DNA of 64,000 bases from Drosophila persimilis (GCF_003286085.1 NW_020825313.1:1054001-1118000), one strand, 5' to 3'. Counted from the first letter of the stretch, positions 22,790-33,883 are shown. A program made the numbers and translations. The notes: generated from the letters alone by a model not told the origin.

Positions 22790-23280
22790 ATTAAAAAAAT
22801 TTTAACAAAATTAAAATTTAAAAAATCAAATAATATTTCGAAACAAATGGCTATCAAACCAGTGTGCCAGACAAACGCTAATAGGAGGAGAGAAGAACAG
22901 TTGCAGCAGCAGCTAATGAGAGAGAGAGAGCTACTGAACAGAAAGTTACGAGGGCGAGAGAGAATGAACAGTTATTTAAGTTTAGGTGATAGGGAGAGAG
23001 TGATAACACAACAAAAGCTACCAGACGAGAGCGGACTGCAATGCAATGTAATGCGTACTCACTCACTGCAACAACACAAACACAAGCCGACGCCGAAAAA
23101 TAAAAAGTTAAATAATTTTTTAACACAAATCAAAAGGCATGCACTCGCGGAATAGAATAGGTTTCCAGATTGTTGGCTGGTTAGGCAGTTAATTGAAGTT
23201 TATTTAGGAAACACCGACTGTTTATTCAAAACAAACGGAAAAAAATGCGGAGCGCAAATCAAAAACGCGTCTGATCACTA

Positions 23281-23855
23281 GGAAAGAGAACGAACAATCC
23301 TTAAGGCACAACCAAGAACAGGTCGAAAGTGCAATACAAAAGACCGAATTATTAGCATCAATGTTCGCATTAAATCATTCCCATTCAATTAACCTTAGTG
23401 ATCCCTCCTCAGTCTCTGAAGTCACAAGCTGTATGGCCTCATTAAACTCTTTGCCAGTGACGATTCATATATGACTGATATCCAAGAGATCTCAGCTGTT
23501 CTAAAAGATTTCAAGTTCAAGAAAACTCCTGACCTTGTTAACATTAAAAATTTGTGCCTAAAAGTACTGCCTCGAAAAGGAGTGAAATGTCTGACATTAA
23601 TTATAAATCGATATGCCTTCGATTAGCGTATTTTCCACAGAAATGGAAACTCCCCAAAGTCATCCTAATTTTAAAAGCAAACAAGCCTCCTGAGTGTCCT
23701 ACCTCTTACAGGCCCATCAGCCTGCTCTCTTCAGTAAGTAAAGTTCAAGAGAAAATTATCTTTAGTGAAGATAACGTTGTCCTCCCGCCACAACAATTTG
23801 GTTTCCACCGTGAACATAATAAAGTGCACGCTTTATGTAGAATAAAGAGAATCGT
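23281..23855 (+). pseudogene. Jockey-clade LINE, ORF2 continuation after CR1-1
   Basis: This picks up where 18723 stopped. It reads KENEQSLRHNQEQVESAIQK, then the RT finger region EISAVLKDFKFKKTPDLVNI, KLPKVILILKANKPP, SYRPISLLSSVSKVQEKII and VLPPQQFGFHREHN. All are typical of Jockey-clade RTs just before motif A. A stop lies near 23470. It is cut off at 23855 by a DINE-1 3' fragment, so the catalytic palm is missing. Confidence 0.75.
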
Positions 23856-23990
23856 CTCTCTCTCTCTCTGTCTGTCTGTCTCTCTCACACACTCTTTCTA
23901 GTACAATGTGTGCGTCCTCTGGCGGAGAGGAGCCATACTGACTAAGTATCTGTTATAATTGTAGCAGCAACGTTCCCCAACGTTTTTATT
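23856..23990 (+). mobile_element. DINE-1 3'-end fragment (copy L)
   Basis: TGTCTCTCTCACACACTCTT, then GGAGAGGAGCCATACTGACT, AAGTATCTGTTATAATTGTA and GCAGCAACGTTCCCCAACGT. This is the 3' end of the DINE-1 family with a shortened hairpin. Confidence 0.75.
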
Positions 23991-24963
23991 GCTTTTTTTT
24001 TTTTGACGCACAGCAAAGCAACAACAATTAAGACTTAATATACTACAATGTAGTCAAATATGGGGACATTCGAATGAATTCGGAAACAAACTATCACTCT
24101 CACTTATTCAATTCGGCCCTCTTCATTTTAATGTAGTACGTAGAAGTCCCTCAAACTCTATCGGCGTAAATTCATTTAATTAATTCTGAGCATTGTTAAT
24201 TCGAATGTTAATTTCCATTATCAAAACTTCTAGTAAGTGCATATATATTTATATATCGTGTGCAGCCTAATCAAAATTTCAGTCAAATTATTATTATCAA
24301 TACCATTATTGCTAGTTGTTTTTATTGACTAATGCATTATTATTGACGTGATTATTTGATGAGTAATTATATATTCCTTCTATTTCCACTTATTTGAATA
24401 GCTTAATGGTAATGTATATCCTCCTCTTTTTAATTTTTCTGTTGGATTTTGGCAAGCTCCTTCAGTTTCAAATATCAACAAAATTTTTATTTATATATTT
24501 ATTCATATCATCGTGTTTCGGCGGGCCTAGTTTTAATATATGACATTAGTTGCTTAAATGTTAAGCTTGAAACGGGAATCGTTTCTATTGTTATCAATGC
24601 AAATATTGAACAGCGTTGTATACAAAATGAAAATGCCCATAAAGTTGCAAACCGCTGAAAATATCATAATACCCATTGGTGAATTGACTGTTTACATAGT
24701 TACATTTTTGCAAAACTTGAGACAAAATTAGTTGTTATCCACAATAGATAGGCAAAAAGGTTAGGGTTAAAAAATATAAATCTCGACGCAATTGAAAGAC
24801 GCGTGTTTTATACTGTGCGTTTAAAAAATCTGCATAGGACTAAATTTATTAAGAAATTTAAGAAAAAAATTTATTTTGCATTGTATATAAGTATACCTAT
24901 AAGTATAAGTATGTTTATATTTCATGCCTAACCAATTGATTAAGCTTTTAATTTCTTTCGCAG
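23991..24963 (+). other. Intron sequence before the PH-domain exon
   Basis: AT-rich and unassigned. GCAAAGCAACAACAATTA at about 24010 resembles a stretch at about 53580 and may be a further old repeat. It ends with TTTCTTTCGCAG, the acceptor of the next exon. Confidence 0.5.
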
Positions 24964-25157
24964 GCGGCTCGCGTCCTTACTGGTTTGTGTTAACATCTGA
25001 GAGCATCTCCTGGTACAAAGATGAGGATGAAAAAGAGAAGAAATTCATGTTGCCATTGGATGGTTTAAAATTGCGCGATATTGAACAGGGCTTTATGTCA
25101 ATGTCTAGACGTGTTACCTTTGCTTTATTCAGTCCAGACGGACGCAATGTTTATAAG
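24964..25157 (+). CDS. shi: Dynamin (shibire) exon: PH domain
   Basis: 194 bp. It completes a Gly codon, then encodes [20 protein letters not shown], the [20 protein letters not shown] block and [17 protein letters not shown]. This is the middle of the PH domain that anchors dynamin to PtdIns(4,5)P2 membranes. The acceptor is CTTTCGCAG, and the donor GTTAGT at 25158 is phase 0. It matches fly dynamin essentially residue for residue as I recall it. The exon is isolated by 19.8 kb upstream and 10.0 kb downstream. Confidence 0.96.
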
Positions 25158-26348
25158 GTTAGTAATTTTTGTTAGTATACAAAAAAATGAACTCCAAATG
25201 ATTAATAAGAAAAAAAAAAAACAGAGAAAATACCTAAACCGAAAAAAAAAACAACTTTTTAAGGGGCACATCTACCCAGAAGCATAAGGGAAGAAATTTT
25301 TTTATTTTTGTTTTCTGTTTTTGTATTTTTTCATTGTATTATAATGTTTTTTTTTTTTTTTTTTGATAAAAGTGTTTAAGAATATGTTACATTTGTTATA
25401 TACACCTAATTCTGTTTTTACACGGTAGATTGGGTCCTGAAAAAACCGTGTTAAAATAGACATTGATTTTATGCAAAAATAGGTGTTTGGTTCCTTATCT
25501 CTAAAGCGTATTAAAATTAAAGAAAAAATTAGGAAACTTAGAAAAAAAAATTTTGCATATTAAAAATGTCTACCAAACACGTCTTATTGCATTGATAGCT
25601 CACAAAACACTAACAGATTTCTATTGCAAAAATGTAATCCCCTTAAATTTCCACAAAAAGGGATTTCCCCCAAATTTTAGCTGTCTACAATTGCTCTGAC
25701 CAGTAAATTTGCTTGTATGTATGTGTACACAAAAAAACGAAAGATAGACAAATATCTACATAGTATGTACATATTCCCTCTTTGGAGGCATCTTCCAGTG
25801 ATGCCAGCACCGGGGCGCCCAGGTACACTTCCCTGCTTGTGAGCTGTGTGTGTTTTTATCTATTTGTGTTGTCTTATGTCGAACCGTGTTAAATGGAATA
25901 AAAACGTGTAAAAATTTAAAATTTTGGATTTTCAAACCGTGCTATTTCAAAACAAAATTCACTTTTTTAAATAACACTGATTTTTATTTCCAAATAGTGC
26001 ATTTTGGTGTGAAATTATAATTTATTTTGACAGTAAAAAGGTGAAATTTTTATGACAAAAGATACCGATTTATATTGGTCACCGATAGCACTATGTAAAA
26101 AATGTATCTTTTATTCTTTACTCTGAATCAGACCTGATAATTACAACGTAATTGAACTTAAAATTTCTAAAAAAAATCCAAAATGCATTTATCAATTAGG
26201 GTTTGTTATAATGATTTAGCTGCGGTATTTCACGCGAAATTTTAACCTTAGCAGTAATGAAGATAACTTACATATGTGCACATCTCCACCCAACATGTCC
26301 AAACAAAATATCCACAAAGAACAAATCCACAAAGTTGCTATGCCAGCA
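25158..26348. other. AT-rich intron with a 53-bp LOA scrap
   Basis: Mostly unassigned AT-rich sequence with poly-A and poly-T runs. At 25782-25834 it holds a 53-bp stretch identical to 26822-26874 inside the LOA element. GCACATCTACCCA at about 25264 has an inverted partner at about 34670. Confidence 0.6.
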
Positions 26349-26679
26349 ACACCCAGCGAGAAAAAAAAGCCCACTCTGATATTTTATGCAATTTTAACTT
26401 CTCCAGCGTGGGGTTTCTCCAAATCTTATCCGATTCTTCTAATTTAATTTTGTTTGTTTGTTTGAATAATTAAATTCGTATCAAAAAAACATACTAAATT
26501 GTTTGATGTCATATTCATATAATTAAAAACAAATATTTTCCCAAATAATACTTTTTTTTAACGTTCATTTAGTAATTTGATCACAAGAAACGTCAAAGAA
26601 TAACTTACAGGGCGCGCTCCATGACAAGGTGCAGAATCGTCTTCTCTCTCAGTAACTGCTTAAATAATGGACACAGTTT
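26349..26679 (-). mobile_element. Tc1-like element T1, C-terminal/right part
   Basis: The left boundary is CACCCAGCGAGAAAA, matching the inverse of the end at 40252-40271 of T2. Next is a TIR-like segment (CAGCGTGGGGTTTCTCC). At 26600-26665 on the minus strand lies a decayed piece of the transposase around the second catalytic Asp (compare ERE...DSAPCHRA in T2). The other half of this element is 33051-33820. The LOA element is inserted between the halves. Confidence 0.6.
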
Positions 26680-26975
26680 AGGTTAGGTTAACCTGTACGA
26701 CTTTCAGCGGTGTCACGCATTGACCAATATGGTCGGATAGGGGTATGAGTGTTATGGGATTTTAAAGTCCTCGAGAATCGAGGTGTTTTTCGCATAGGCC
26801 AGAAGTCCCTGCGGGGTCCTCTTGGAGGCATCTTCCAGTGATGCCAGCACCGGGGCGCCCAGGTACACTTCCCTACACTTGAATACAACACACTAAAAAT
26901 GTACATTTCAGGCACAAGCCAAAGAAAACGGGGAATTTGAATTTTCCTCTTATCTCTAGCATAAATAAAAAAAAA
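26680..26975 (-). pseudogene. LOA-A ORF2 C-terminus and 3' UTR
   Basis: The minus strand reads YLGAPVLASLEDASKRTPQG, then LLAYAKNTSILEDFKIP and a stop near 26757, typical of LOA ORF2 ends. The 3' UTR runs to AACCTAACCTAA at 26679-26692. A 53-bp piece (26822-26874) is duplicated at 25782. Confidence 0.7.
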
Positions 26976-27328
26976 ACGAGGGGGAACGTTGTGAGTTGCT
27001 GCGGGCACCGCAACTTTACACTTATACCCGATACTTAGTCAGTATGGCTCTCCTCTGGCAGACGCCGCTAATATTAAACGACACGAAAAAGAGTGCGTGC
27101 GAGAGAGACAGAAAATCAGCCTGAGCGTGACGTCGGACGCTGCGTAGCCACTTCAAATTGATTTGTTCCTTTTGGCTATAAAAATGATCCGATTTGATTT
27201 AGCAATCTGATAGATATGGGCGTTATCTATGATTCTACGTTTTTAGTTTTCTCGTATCCTCAATCTTGTGGATTCAACAGTTCTTCGTCCTTTGTGGGGT
27301 CGGAAGGGGGTGGGGCGAAATTTTGATA

Positions 27329-28617
27329 TACGAGGGTTGCTATTTATATTTCGGGAATGGGCAATACTAAAGCCAATACGTAAAATCTTGCAACGACATA
27401 ATAAACTTTGTCATTTTTTAGCATATATGTACGTACAACGTTTTTATGTACAATTGGTTTTTGTTTTGTTCACGATCAGTTAAAAAAAATCAATTTGGCA
27501 AAAAAATGGAAATTTCTCGAGAGGGTTTTCGTTGGATTATTTTTCACAACTTTCGACGTGGATTATCCCAACAAGAATGTGTTGATGAACTTAGTTCTTT
27601 ATATGCCGAAAAAGCACCATCAAAAACTACAGTTTATCGCTGGTTTGCAGAGTTTAATAGTGGTCGTAGTTCAGTCGCTGACGAATTCCGTGAAGGTCGC
27701 CCAAAATCGGTTGTTGTGCCACAAAACATCGATGGTGTGCGTGAACTGATAGTGCAAGATCGACATGTGACATATCGTGAGATAGAGGCATCCTTGCACA
27801 TTAGTTCCACTTCAATACATTCCATGTTACATGAACACTTAGTTGTAAAAAAGGTTTGCTCTCGTTGGATACCCCATAACTTATCAATCGCTCAAAAAAA
27901 GGCTCGCGTCGATTGGAGTAAGGAAATGCTTAAAATGTTCGACCGAGGTGCTTCAAAAGATGTTTATAAAATCGTGGCAGGTAATGAATCATGGATATAT
28001 GCGTATGAGCCGGAAACTAAACAGCAATCGACCGTGTGGGTGTTTCAAGATGAGCAAAATCCAACAAAAGTTTTTCGAGCACGAAGCACTTCGAAGTCGC
28101 CTGTTTCTTCGGGAGAATGGGTCATGTGGCCACTGTTCCGCTATAGAAACGTAGGACTGTCAATTCTGAGTGGTACACGACCATTTGTTTGCCGGAGGTC
28201 TTCGGAGAAATTCGCAAAACCAACTGCCGAGCACGAATCATTCTCCATCATGAGAATGCGAGCTCGCACACATCTCGACAAACAGGTGAATTTTTAAGCA
28301 GTCAAAACGTCGAATTGATGACTCATCCTCCCTACAGTCCTGACTTGGCACCCAATGACTTCTTTTTATTCCCTAACATAAAAAAAAACTGCGTGGTCAA
28401 CGTTTTACGAGTGCCGAAGAAGCAGTTGAAGAGTTTAAAAACCATGTTTTGCAGGTGTCTCAAGAGGAGTGGAAAAACTGCTATGACCAATGGTTCAAGC
28501 GAATGCAAAAGTGTATTGATCATCAGGGGGAATATTTTGAAAAACAATAAAACCATTTTCATTTAAAAATTGTTGTTCTTATTTCCTATTCCCGAAATAT
28601 AAATAGCAACCCTCGTA
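27329..28617 (+). mobile_element. mariner transposon, complete ends, 1,289 bp
   Basis: TIRs begin TACGAGGGTTGCTATTTATA. They end with the exact inverse (TATAAATAGCAACCCTCGTA), about 28 bp each, next to a TA target duplication. The host site in other DINE-1 copies reads GATATACGTTTTAT without the insert. Length and single-ORF layout are typical for mariner. Confidence 0.9.
27506..28553 (+). pseudogene. mariner transposase, frameshifted, two catalytic residues changed
   Basis: It starts MEISREGFRWIIFHNFRRG at 27506 with the HTH region (AEKAPSKTTVYRWFAEFNSG; HVTYREIEASL). The mariner DD34D triad is altered. The first Asp region reads AGNESWIYAYE (Asn for Asp, about 27980). The second reads LHHENASSH (Glu for Asp, about 28250). 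The third, PDLAPNDFFLFP (about 28340-28375), is kept, with exactly 34 residues between positions two and three. A frameshift between about 28080 and 28200 separates the halves. The element could move only with transposase from elsewhere. Confidence 0.88.
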
Positions 28618-29379
28618 TACGTTTTATTGTGAGATCTAACAGGAATGCGGATACTAAATTTGGTTACTCTAGCCTTAATAGTCTCTGAGATTTGTGAATA
28701 TCCCCAGATTTGCATCCTTTGCGGGGGCGGAAGGGGGTGTGGCGAAATTTTGAAACAAACTCGTCTCGGTCAGATATACTAGGAGTGTGGATACCAAATT
28801 TGGTTGCTCTAGCTTTTATAATCTCTGAGATCTAGGCGCTAATTTTTTACTCTAAGCAAAGCCGGCTATGCTACGTGTGTGTTAGAGAGAGACAGGGCGA
28901 GAAAAAATTAAATTGTTTTCTTGATGCTGGCTGTAATAATAATACGATCCAATTCAGATTCAGCAGTCTAAAAGATATGGTCATTCTCTACGATTCTGCG
29001 TTTTTGATTTGATCGTATCTTTAAAAATGTGGATGCCACAGATTTTCGTTCTTTGTGGGGGCGGAAGTGGGCGGGGCGAAGTTTTCAAATATTCTTGTAG
29101 CAGTGACATATCACAGAAGTCTGGATCCAAAACATCGTTGCTTTAGCTCTTATAGTCTTTGAGCACTAGGCGCTGAAGGGGACGGACAGACGGACAGACG
29201 GACAGACGGACGGACGGATAGACGGACAGACAGACATGGCTCAATCGACTCGGCTATTGATGCTGATCAAGAATATATATACTTTATGGGGTCGGAAACG
29301 ATTCCTTCTGGACGTTACACACATCCACTTTTACCACAAATCTAATATACCCCAATACTCATTTTGAGTATCGGGTATA

Positions 29380-29970
29380 ATAATAATAATAGCAATAGTT
29401 ATTAAAGTAGATTAAGGAAAACAATTTTTCAGTCCTTCCGTGGTAGGTGCAATAGGTAGTGAATGAGTTTTGCAGTGCGTTTTTTGTACATGGTTGTCGT
29501 GATTCTGCAGGTGGTGGTGCTTCTCTCGTTTTGGAGCTCTAAGGGAGACAGGACGTCCGCCGCCTCATTTCCTTCGATGCCTTAGTGGCCGGGAACCCAA
29601 TAGATCCGCAGTGACTTTGTCGTGCTTAGGATGTCCAGTACCTCCCTGCTCGCCAAGACACTTCTGAAAATGACCGCGGACGCCTGCATGGACCCTGCCA
29701 ATCGAACTATGCCCGTATCCTTGTGGCGACATGTGTCCTGATGCCATGGGGCGCTGTGCTGCCTTTCCTGCAGTCAGATGAGTGTGGATGTCCAGGGGGT
29801 CGATTCCAAGTAAGGTTTAATAAAGAGCAGAGCTTGTTGCTGAATCTTTATGGTACATCATCTCTTTGGCTGCTACCACACTAAGACTCCATACAGCAAA
29901 AGTGGTCGCACCTACGAGATGTAAATGCAGTTCATTAAAGCAGGAGACAGGTCCCATGTGCTGCTGAGTA
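29380..29970 (-). pseudogene. LOA-A ORF2: post-RT and RNase H region
   Basis: Reading from 29970 down: LSPALMNCIYIS, RPLLLYGVLVW, then AGSMQASAVIFRSVL and the RNase H motif YWVPGH...GIEGNEAADVLSPL (about 29600-29550). RNase H domains degrade the RNA strand during LINE reverse transcription. Several stops are present. It is continuous with the RT piece at 31293 once CR1-3 is removed. Confidence 0.7.
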
Positions 29971-31292
29971 TGTAATTACTGCACCGTCAAGTGGCCCGTG
30001 TGACATCAGCAGAAGGCTGTTACGCGAGCATGCAAGAAAGATAGCTGTTAGACTAATATTCGAGGAAGATTAGCACTAAAGTTTCTAAGAGAACTGGGCA
30101 TGCATTCAAAATAAAAATGAAAATACCACTACAATTACTAATTACTAGAAAGGTGTATAAGGATTAGTAATTCAATAAGAGGAAGAGAATTAGTGGTGGA
30201 TATAATATGGTAGAGGGAATTATAATCCGAGCGTAAAACCCTAAACGGTTCATGCAAGGAATAATTCGATCTACAAATTGGAAGGAACAACGGTGTAAAA
30301 TTTCTAGTCAGTCTAATAGGAATCGTGAAGTTTATGCGGCTCAACAGATCAGGGCTGTCTATGTCACCCCTGATCAAGTTGTGCATAAATATCACACCAA
30401 GCATTTTGCTACGGTTAACTAAGGATGGGAGGTTTACTAATAGTAGTCTGCTAGAGTAAGATGGGAGTCTTACACCCGCATCCCAGTTAAGGCCCCGCAG
30501 AGCAAAGAGTAAAAAGTTTTTCTGTACTGATTCTATACGGTCCTGGTGTACTTTGTACTGAGGGCCCCATACACAGGAGACGTATTCTAAGATCGGACGA
30601 ACAAGCGAGGTATAGCGAGTCTTTGTTATATAGGGGTCGTCAAATTACTTTGACCACCTCTTTATAAACCCAAGCACGCCCATGGGCTTATTTACCATGG
30701 TAGAAATGTGTTCGGAAAACTTTAACTTGGGTTCTAACATAACACCCAGATCATCCACCAGGATAATTCTCTCAGGAGAACCACCAAATAGGGTATATGG
30801 AGCCAACAAAGGGCTAGAACGATGAAATGTCATAACTTTGCATTTCGAGGCATTAAGGTGTAACAAGTTTGCACAACACCATGACTGAAGGTTATTGAGA
30901 TCGGATTGCAAGCGAGAATGAAATGAAATGTCCTTGTACTGGACACAGAGTTTAACATTATCCGCATACATAAGTACTCGAGAGTATGTTAATACCGAAG
31001 GCAAGTCATTAATAAAAAGTGTGACGAGTAAGGGGCCTAGATGGCTGCCCTGTGGTACTCCCGAAGAAACTTTTACTGGTAAAGAGAGGGAGTTTTTGAA
31101 GAGGACTCTTTGAGACCTGTAAAAAAGATAGCTAGAAATCCATCTCAGGAGGTTGGGCGGAAAGCCTAAAAGGTCAAGTTTATGTGCTAAAAGGGAATGG
31201 TTTACAGAGTCGAATGCTTTACTAAAGTCGGTGTAAATAACATCCGTCTGTAAATTACCTTGAAAGCCTTTAATAATGAAAGAGGTAAAGTC
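29971..31292 (-). mobile_element. CR1-clade LINE copy 3, 5'-truncated (CR1-3)
   Basis: This is the last 1.3 kb of the CR1 element: RT from FTSFIIKGFQGN through YTDFSKAFDSVNHS, GVPQGSHLGPLL and MYADNVKL (motif C with Asn for the second Asp, about 30958), then the thumb and the 3' UTR. A premature stop follows IKRWSK at about 30645. The 5' end stops at 31292 inside motif-A upstream sequence, which is typical 5' truncation. It is closest to CR1-2. It lies within LOA-A. Confidence 0.85.
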
Positions 31293-31970
31293 TTGAATGC
31301 GTAAAGCGCAATGGTGGCCTTTTTCACCTTTTCCACTACATTGGGTTTCCATGCCAGTTTGCTGTCCACAGGTGCACAGGTTTTTGACTTTTGTTTTTGG
31401 GGTTAGCCTAGTTTGGTCAATTTTCTGGGGGTACATATTTTACCTCTTGGCAAAGAGGATGAGGTCTGTCTTGTACCTCTTCCGCCCACTCACGTGTCTC
31501 CCTGAGTGTGCGTTCCATTAAGGAGCTGAAGGTCGATGGACAAACACCCGTAAGAAGTATGCTTATGTCATCTGCATAAGCTGTTATTTTTGGGGCCTTC
31601 CTTTCATATTTCTTGATGAGGTCGTCGACCACCAGATTCCACAGGAGGGGCGACAGGAGTCCACCCTGAAGTGTGCCTCTTTTACCATGTAAGCAGTGCC
31701 ACACTCCGATTGCACCCGTCTACAGCAAGGAGGTTCTTGATCCAATGGTTGATTGCTGGGTGTATGTTATTCGCTTCTAGGCGACTTGTTATTGCGGTTG
31801 TGGCCACGTTATTGAATGGTCCGGAGATATCAACAAATGCTCCCCGTGCATAATTTGTATTTTGAAGGGCGCTCTCGATTGATGCTACTACCGAGTGTAG
31901 TGCCGTCTCCACTGATTCCGTCTTCCCAAATCTGGGGTATAGCAGATCCTCTGCCGCCTTGTTCATCTAA
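31293..31970 (-). pseudogene. LOA-A ORF2: reverse transcriptase core
   Basis: The palm starts with SVETALHSVVASIESAL, FVDISGPFNNVA (motif A region, about 31850), then GTLQGGLLSPLLWNLVVDDL (motif B, about 31670) and TAYADDISILL (motif C, about 31585-31555) with both Asp residues present. The thumb ends SKLAWKPNVVEKVKKATIAL. A frameshift or stop near 31685 separates the halves. This is the only RT motif C in the window that is unmutated. Confidence 0.75.
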
Positions 31971-33050
31971 AGGATCACACATTGGCCCCCCTCGTTGGGT
32001 AGGGGCACGTCTGCGTTTTTCAGCTAAAGGAGCTTCAGCGCCCGGTCCCCTTAGATTGTGATGGAGCAGAGTACCTTCGCCTTTGGTACGGAGATTAGCT
32101 CCCCGACCACGACCTCCAGCTTGGCCCCCTCCTACATCGCTACCACATCGTTTGGTCATCGTTGCATTTCACGATGTTGACGTCATTGAGCCACCCAGCA
32201 CCATGAAAAGTGGGAATAGCGGACACGGGTCTTCCTGCACCAGCTTCCACTGTGCCGCTGTCATGTTCCCGTTCTCATCGCTACGGTCGATGAGTCCCAC
32301 GATCAAGTGTCGTTTGGACACGTCACTGACCTTCGCTTTGACCTTTGGTGTTGGCTTCTTGGCCGCTTTAGGTGGAGGGGCTGTACTTTTGGGCCCGCGT
32401 TGCCGCTTGCTGGCCGAAGTGTCCTCGATGGCACTCTTAGTCGAGCGCTGCTTCTTGGTGGCCATCATCTCCTCCACCTTATTGGCGAATTCTAAGTTCG
32501 ACGCCATCATCTGTGCCATGTGGGCGTAGTGTAGCCCGCCTAGCTTAACTTTCTCCTTCTGGGAGATGTCTGCCTTACCTTGAAGCCGGCTCTGTTGTGG
32601 CACGTCATTGTTGTGGCAGAAGCTTTACAACTGACCTGTCCTGCTCCAGTCCAGTCCGAAGTGTGATCGCTAGCAACACGCAGAGAGGATTGCTCCTCCC
32701 CGTGCCCGGCGGTGGTAGCAGTCACGCTTCCCACCGACGTTTGGCGTGATATCCTAACCCGAGTTTTCTCTTCCTTCCGCTTCATTATTGGCCCGAAGGT
32801 CCATACAGGTTGGTATTTTTTGGGGGGACCACTCCCTAGCGTTTTAAGCCAAACCGCCAGGCACCTCTTGCCATGGCGCAGGCTAAGTGCCCCCGTACCA
32901 TAAATCGAGAAGACGCTGGAATATTGCCCTAGCTAGACACTGCATTACCTCGGACAGAGCAGGCGACAATGCATTACCCTTGCCCGGGATAATGCAGTGT
33001 CCATTGCACAGCCGGCCCCCTTATTGAGGGTTCAGCTAGAGGGTTTTCGC
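31971..33050 (-). pseudogene. LOA-A ORF1 and 5' region
   Basis: The minus-strand frame includes VKLGGLHYAHMAQMMASNLE, then a basic stretch KKQRSTKSAIEDTSASKRQR, Pro/Lys-rich sequence and RHLIVGLIDRSDENGNMTAA (about 32600-32170). It resembles LINE ORF1/gag-like RNA-binding proteins and is GC-richer than the surrounding intron. 32786-33050 is probably 5' UTR. ORF1 family details were not recognised. Confidence 0.55.
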
Positions 33051-33820
33051 CAGCACATAATGGAAACAACTCCACTGCGAATAATTTTTTCATAACTTTT
33101 TGCATTCAACATAGCGATTCAGTTTTATATGTAGATATACATCACCATATCATTATATATGGCGAATGCTTTACGGTGGAAATGCAGCAATTTTCGGAAA
33201 AGCATTATCCTCTTCTGCGGCGTAATGTGCGCAAGCCATCGGATCCAATAAGATTAAATCTGGACTCATCCGAGAGTATGATTCGTGATATTCACCCCAA
33301 TTAGATTTTTTTTTTTAAATAAATGTAAGCGAGCTTTGTTCATTCGATCATGCCTTGCTTTATTTGCCTTGCTATTAAACACACCTCCTTTGGCTGACGT
33401 TGAATAGTTCGAGCCGAAATATCATTTCCAAAACTTTGCTGCAGTTCTGATGCTATCTCAGCATAATTTTTAAACCGATCCTGAGGCTTGTTTATTAAAA
33501 ACAAAATCTTTCTTTGCCCCATTGCTAATTTTAAGCACTACAAAATATTAATTAATTACTGATTAACAAAAAATAAAGTCTGAATTTTATTTAATTTTGT
33601 ATATGTAAGATTACAAAAAAAAAAAGTCTCAGTAGAAAAAATTCAGTTTTGGTTTTAAAAATTTAATTTTTTTATTTTATTGTTTTGTTTTAAGTGTATG
33701 ACTATGATATAAAAACAAATTAGTGTACAATTTTGTTTGAAATTGATTAAGCGACAACAAAAAATTAAAATTAAATTAAAAATTAAATGAATCGAATAAC
33801 ATTTAGGAAACCTCATGCTA
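33051..33820 (-). mobile_element. Tc1-like element T1, N-terminal/left part
   Basis: On the minus strand the transposase starts MGQRKILFLINKPQDRF at 33522. The HTH follows (NYAEIASELQQSFGNDISAR; RTIQRQPKEVCL), then ILSDESRFNLIGSDG (first Asp, about 33285-33260), LRTLRRRRG and STVKHSP, ending at the LOA junction. Beyond the start, 33700-33820 matches the right end of T2 (ACATTTxGGGAAxCxxCATGCT-type), consistent with long TIRs. There are stops and frameshifts. Confidence 0.7.
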
Positions 33821-33883
33821 TATATTTAACGAACTGGTCAAAATTGAGTTAGCGTTAAGACAAATAACACAATACAAAACCAC

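Larger units (their letters stand above)
18724..23280 (-). mobile_element. CR1-clade LINE, near-full-length copy 1 (CR1-1)
   Basis: A 4,557-bp element on the minus strand. The 5' end starts TAGTGATCAGACG at 23280, and the 3' end runs ...CAACGTCCAA at 18724. The 5' UTR (about 23280-22790) is followed by ORF1 (PHD and RRM-like) and ORF2 (APE endonuclease and RT). It is nearly identical in protein sequence to CR1-2 at 44292-48817, so amplification was recent. It sits inside the Jockey-clade LINE 16800-23855. Damage: stops in ORF1 and ORF2 and a changed RT active site. The CR1-clade name rests on the ORF1 domain type and RT motif style (GVPQGSHLGPLL). It resembles the fly Cr1a type, but subfamily was not checked. 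Confidence 0.85.
26976..29379 (-). mobile_element. DINE-1/INE-1 copy E, interrupted by a mariner
   Basis: On the minus strand the 3' end AACGAGGGGGAACG is at 26976, with the hairpin and GGGGGCGG blocks. The start TATACCCGAT is at 29379, followed by the GACGGACAGACGG microsatellite (29183-29237). A mariner occupies 27329-28617. Removing it leaves a normal DINE-1 of about 1.1 kb. It lies inside LOA-A. Confidence 0.85.
26680..33050 (-). mobile_element. LOA/I-type LINE (LOA-A), split by DINE-1 E and CR1-3
   Basis: One minus-strand LINE reconstructed by continuity. The 5' region and ORF1 lie at 33050-31970, RT at 31966-31293, the post-RT and RNase H region at 29970-29380, and the C-terminus and 3' end at 26975-26680, ending ...GTTAACCTAACCTAAAC. 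The RT thumb ends KKATIALRIQ at 31293 and resumes WDLSPALMN at 29960 on the other side of CR1-3. Flanks carry a diverged target duplication (ATAATGGACACA at about 26664 and ATAATGGAAACA at about 33057). Inserted in Tc1-like T1. Family assignment to the LOA/R1/I group rests on the RNase H domain, RT style and the CCTAA tail. Confidence 0.75.
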
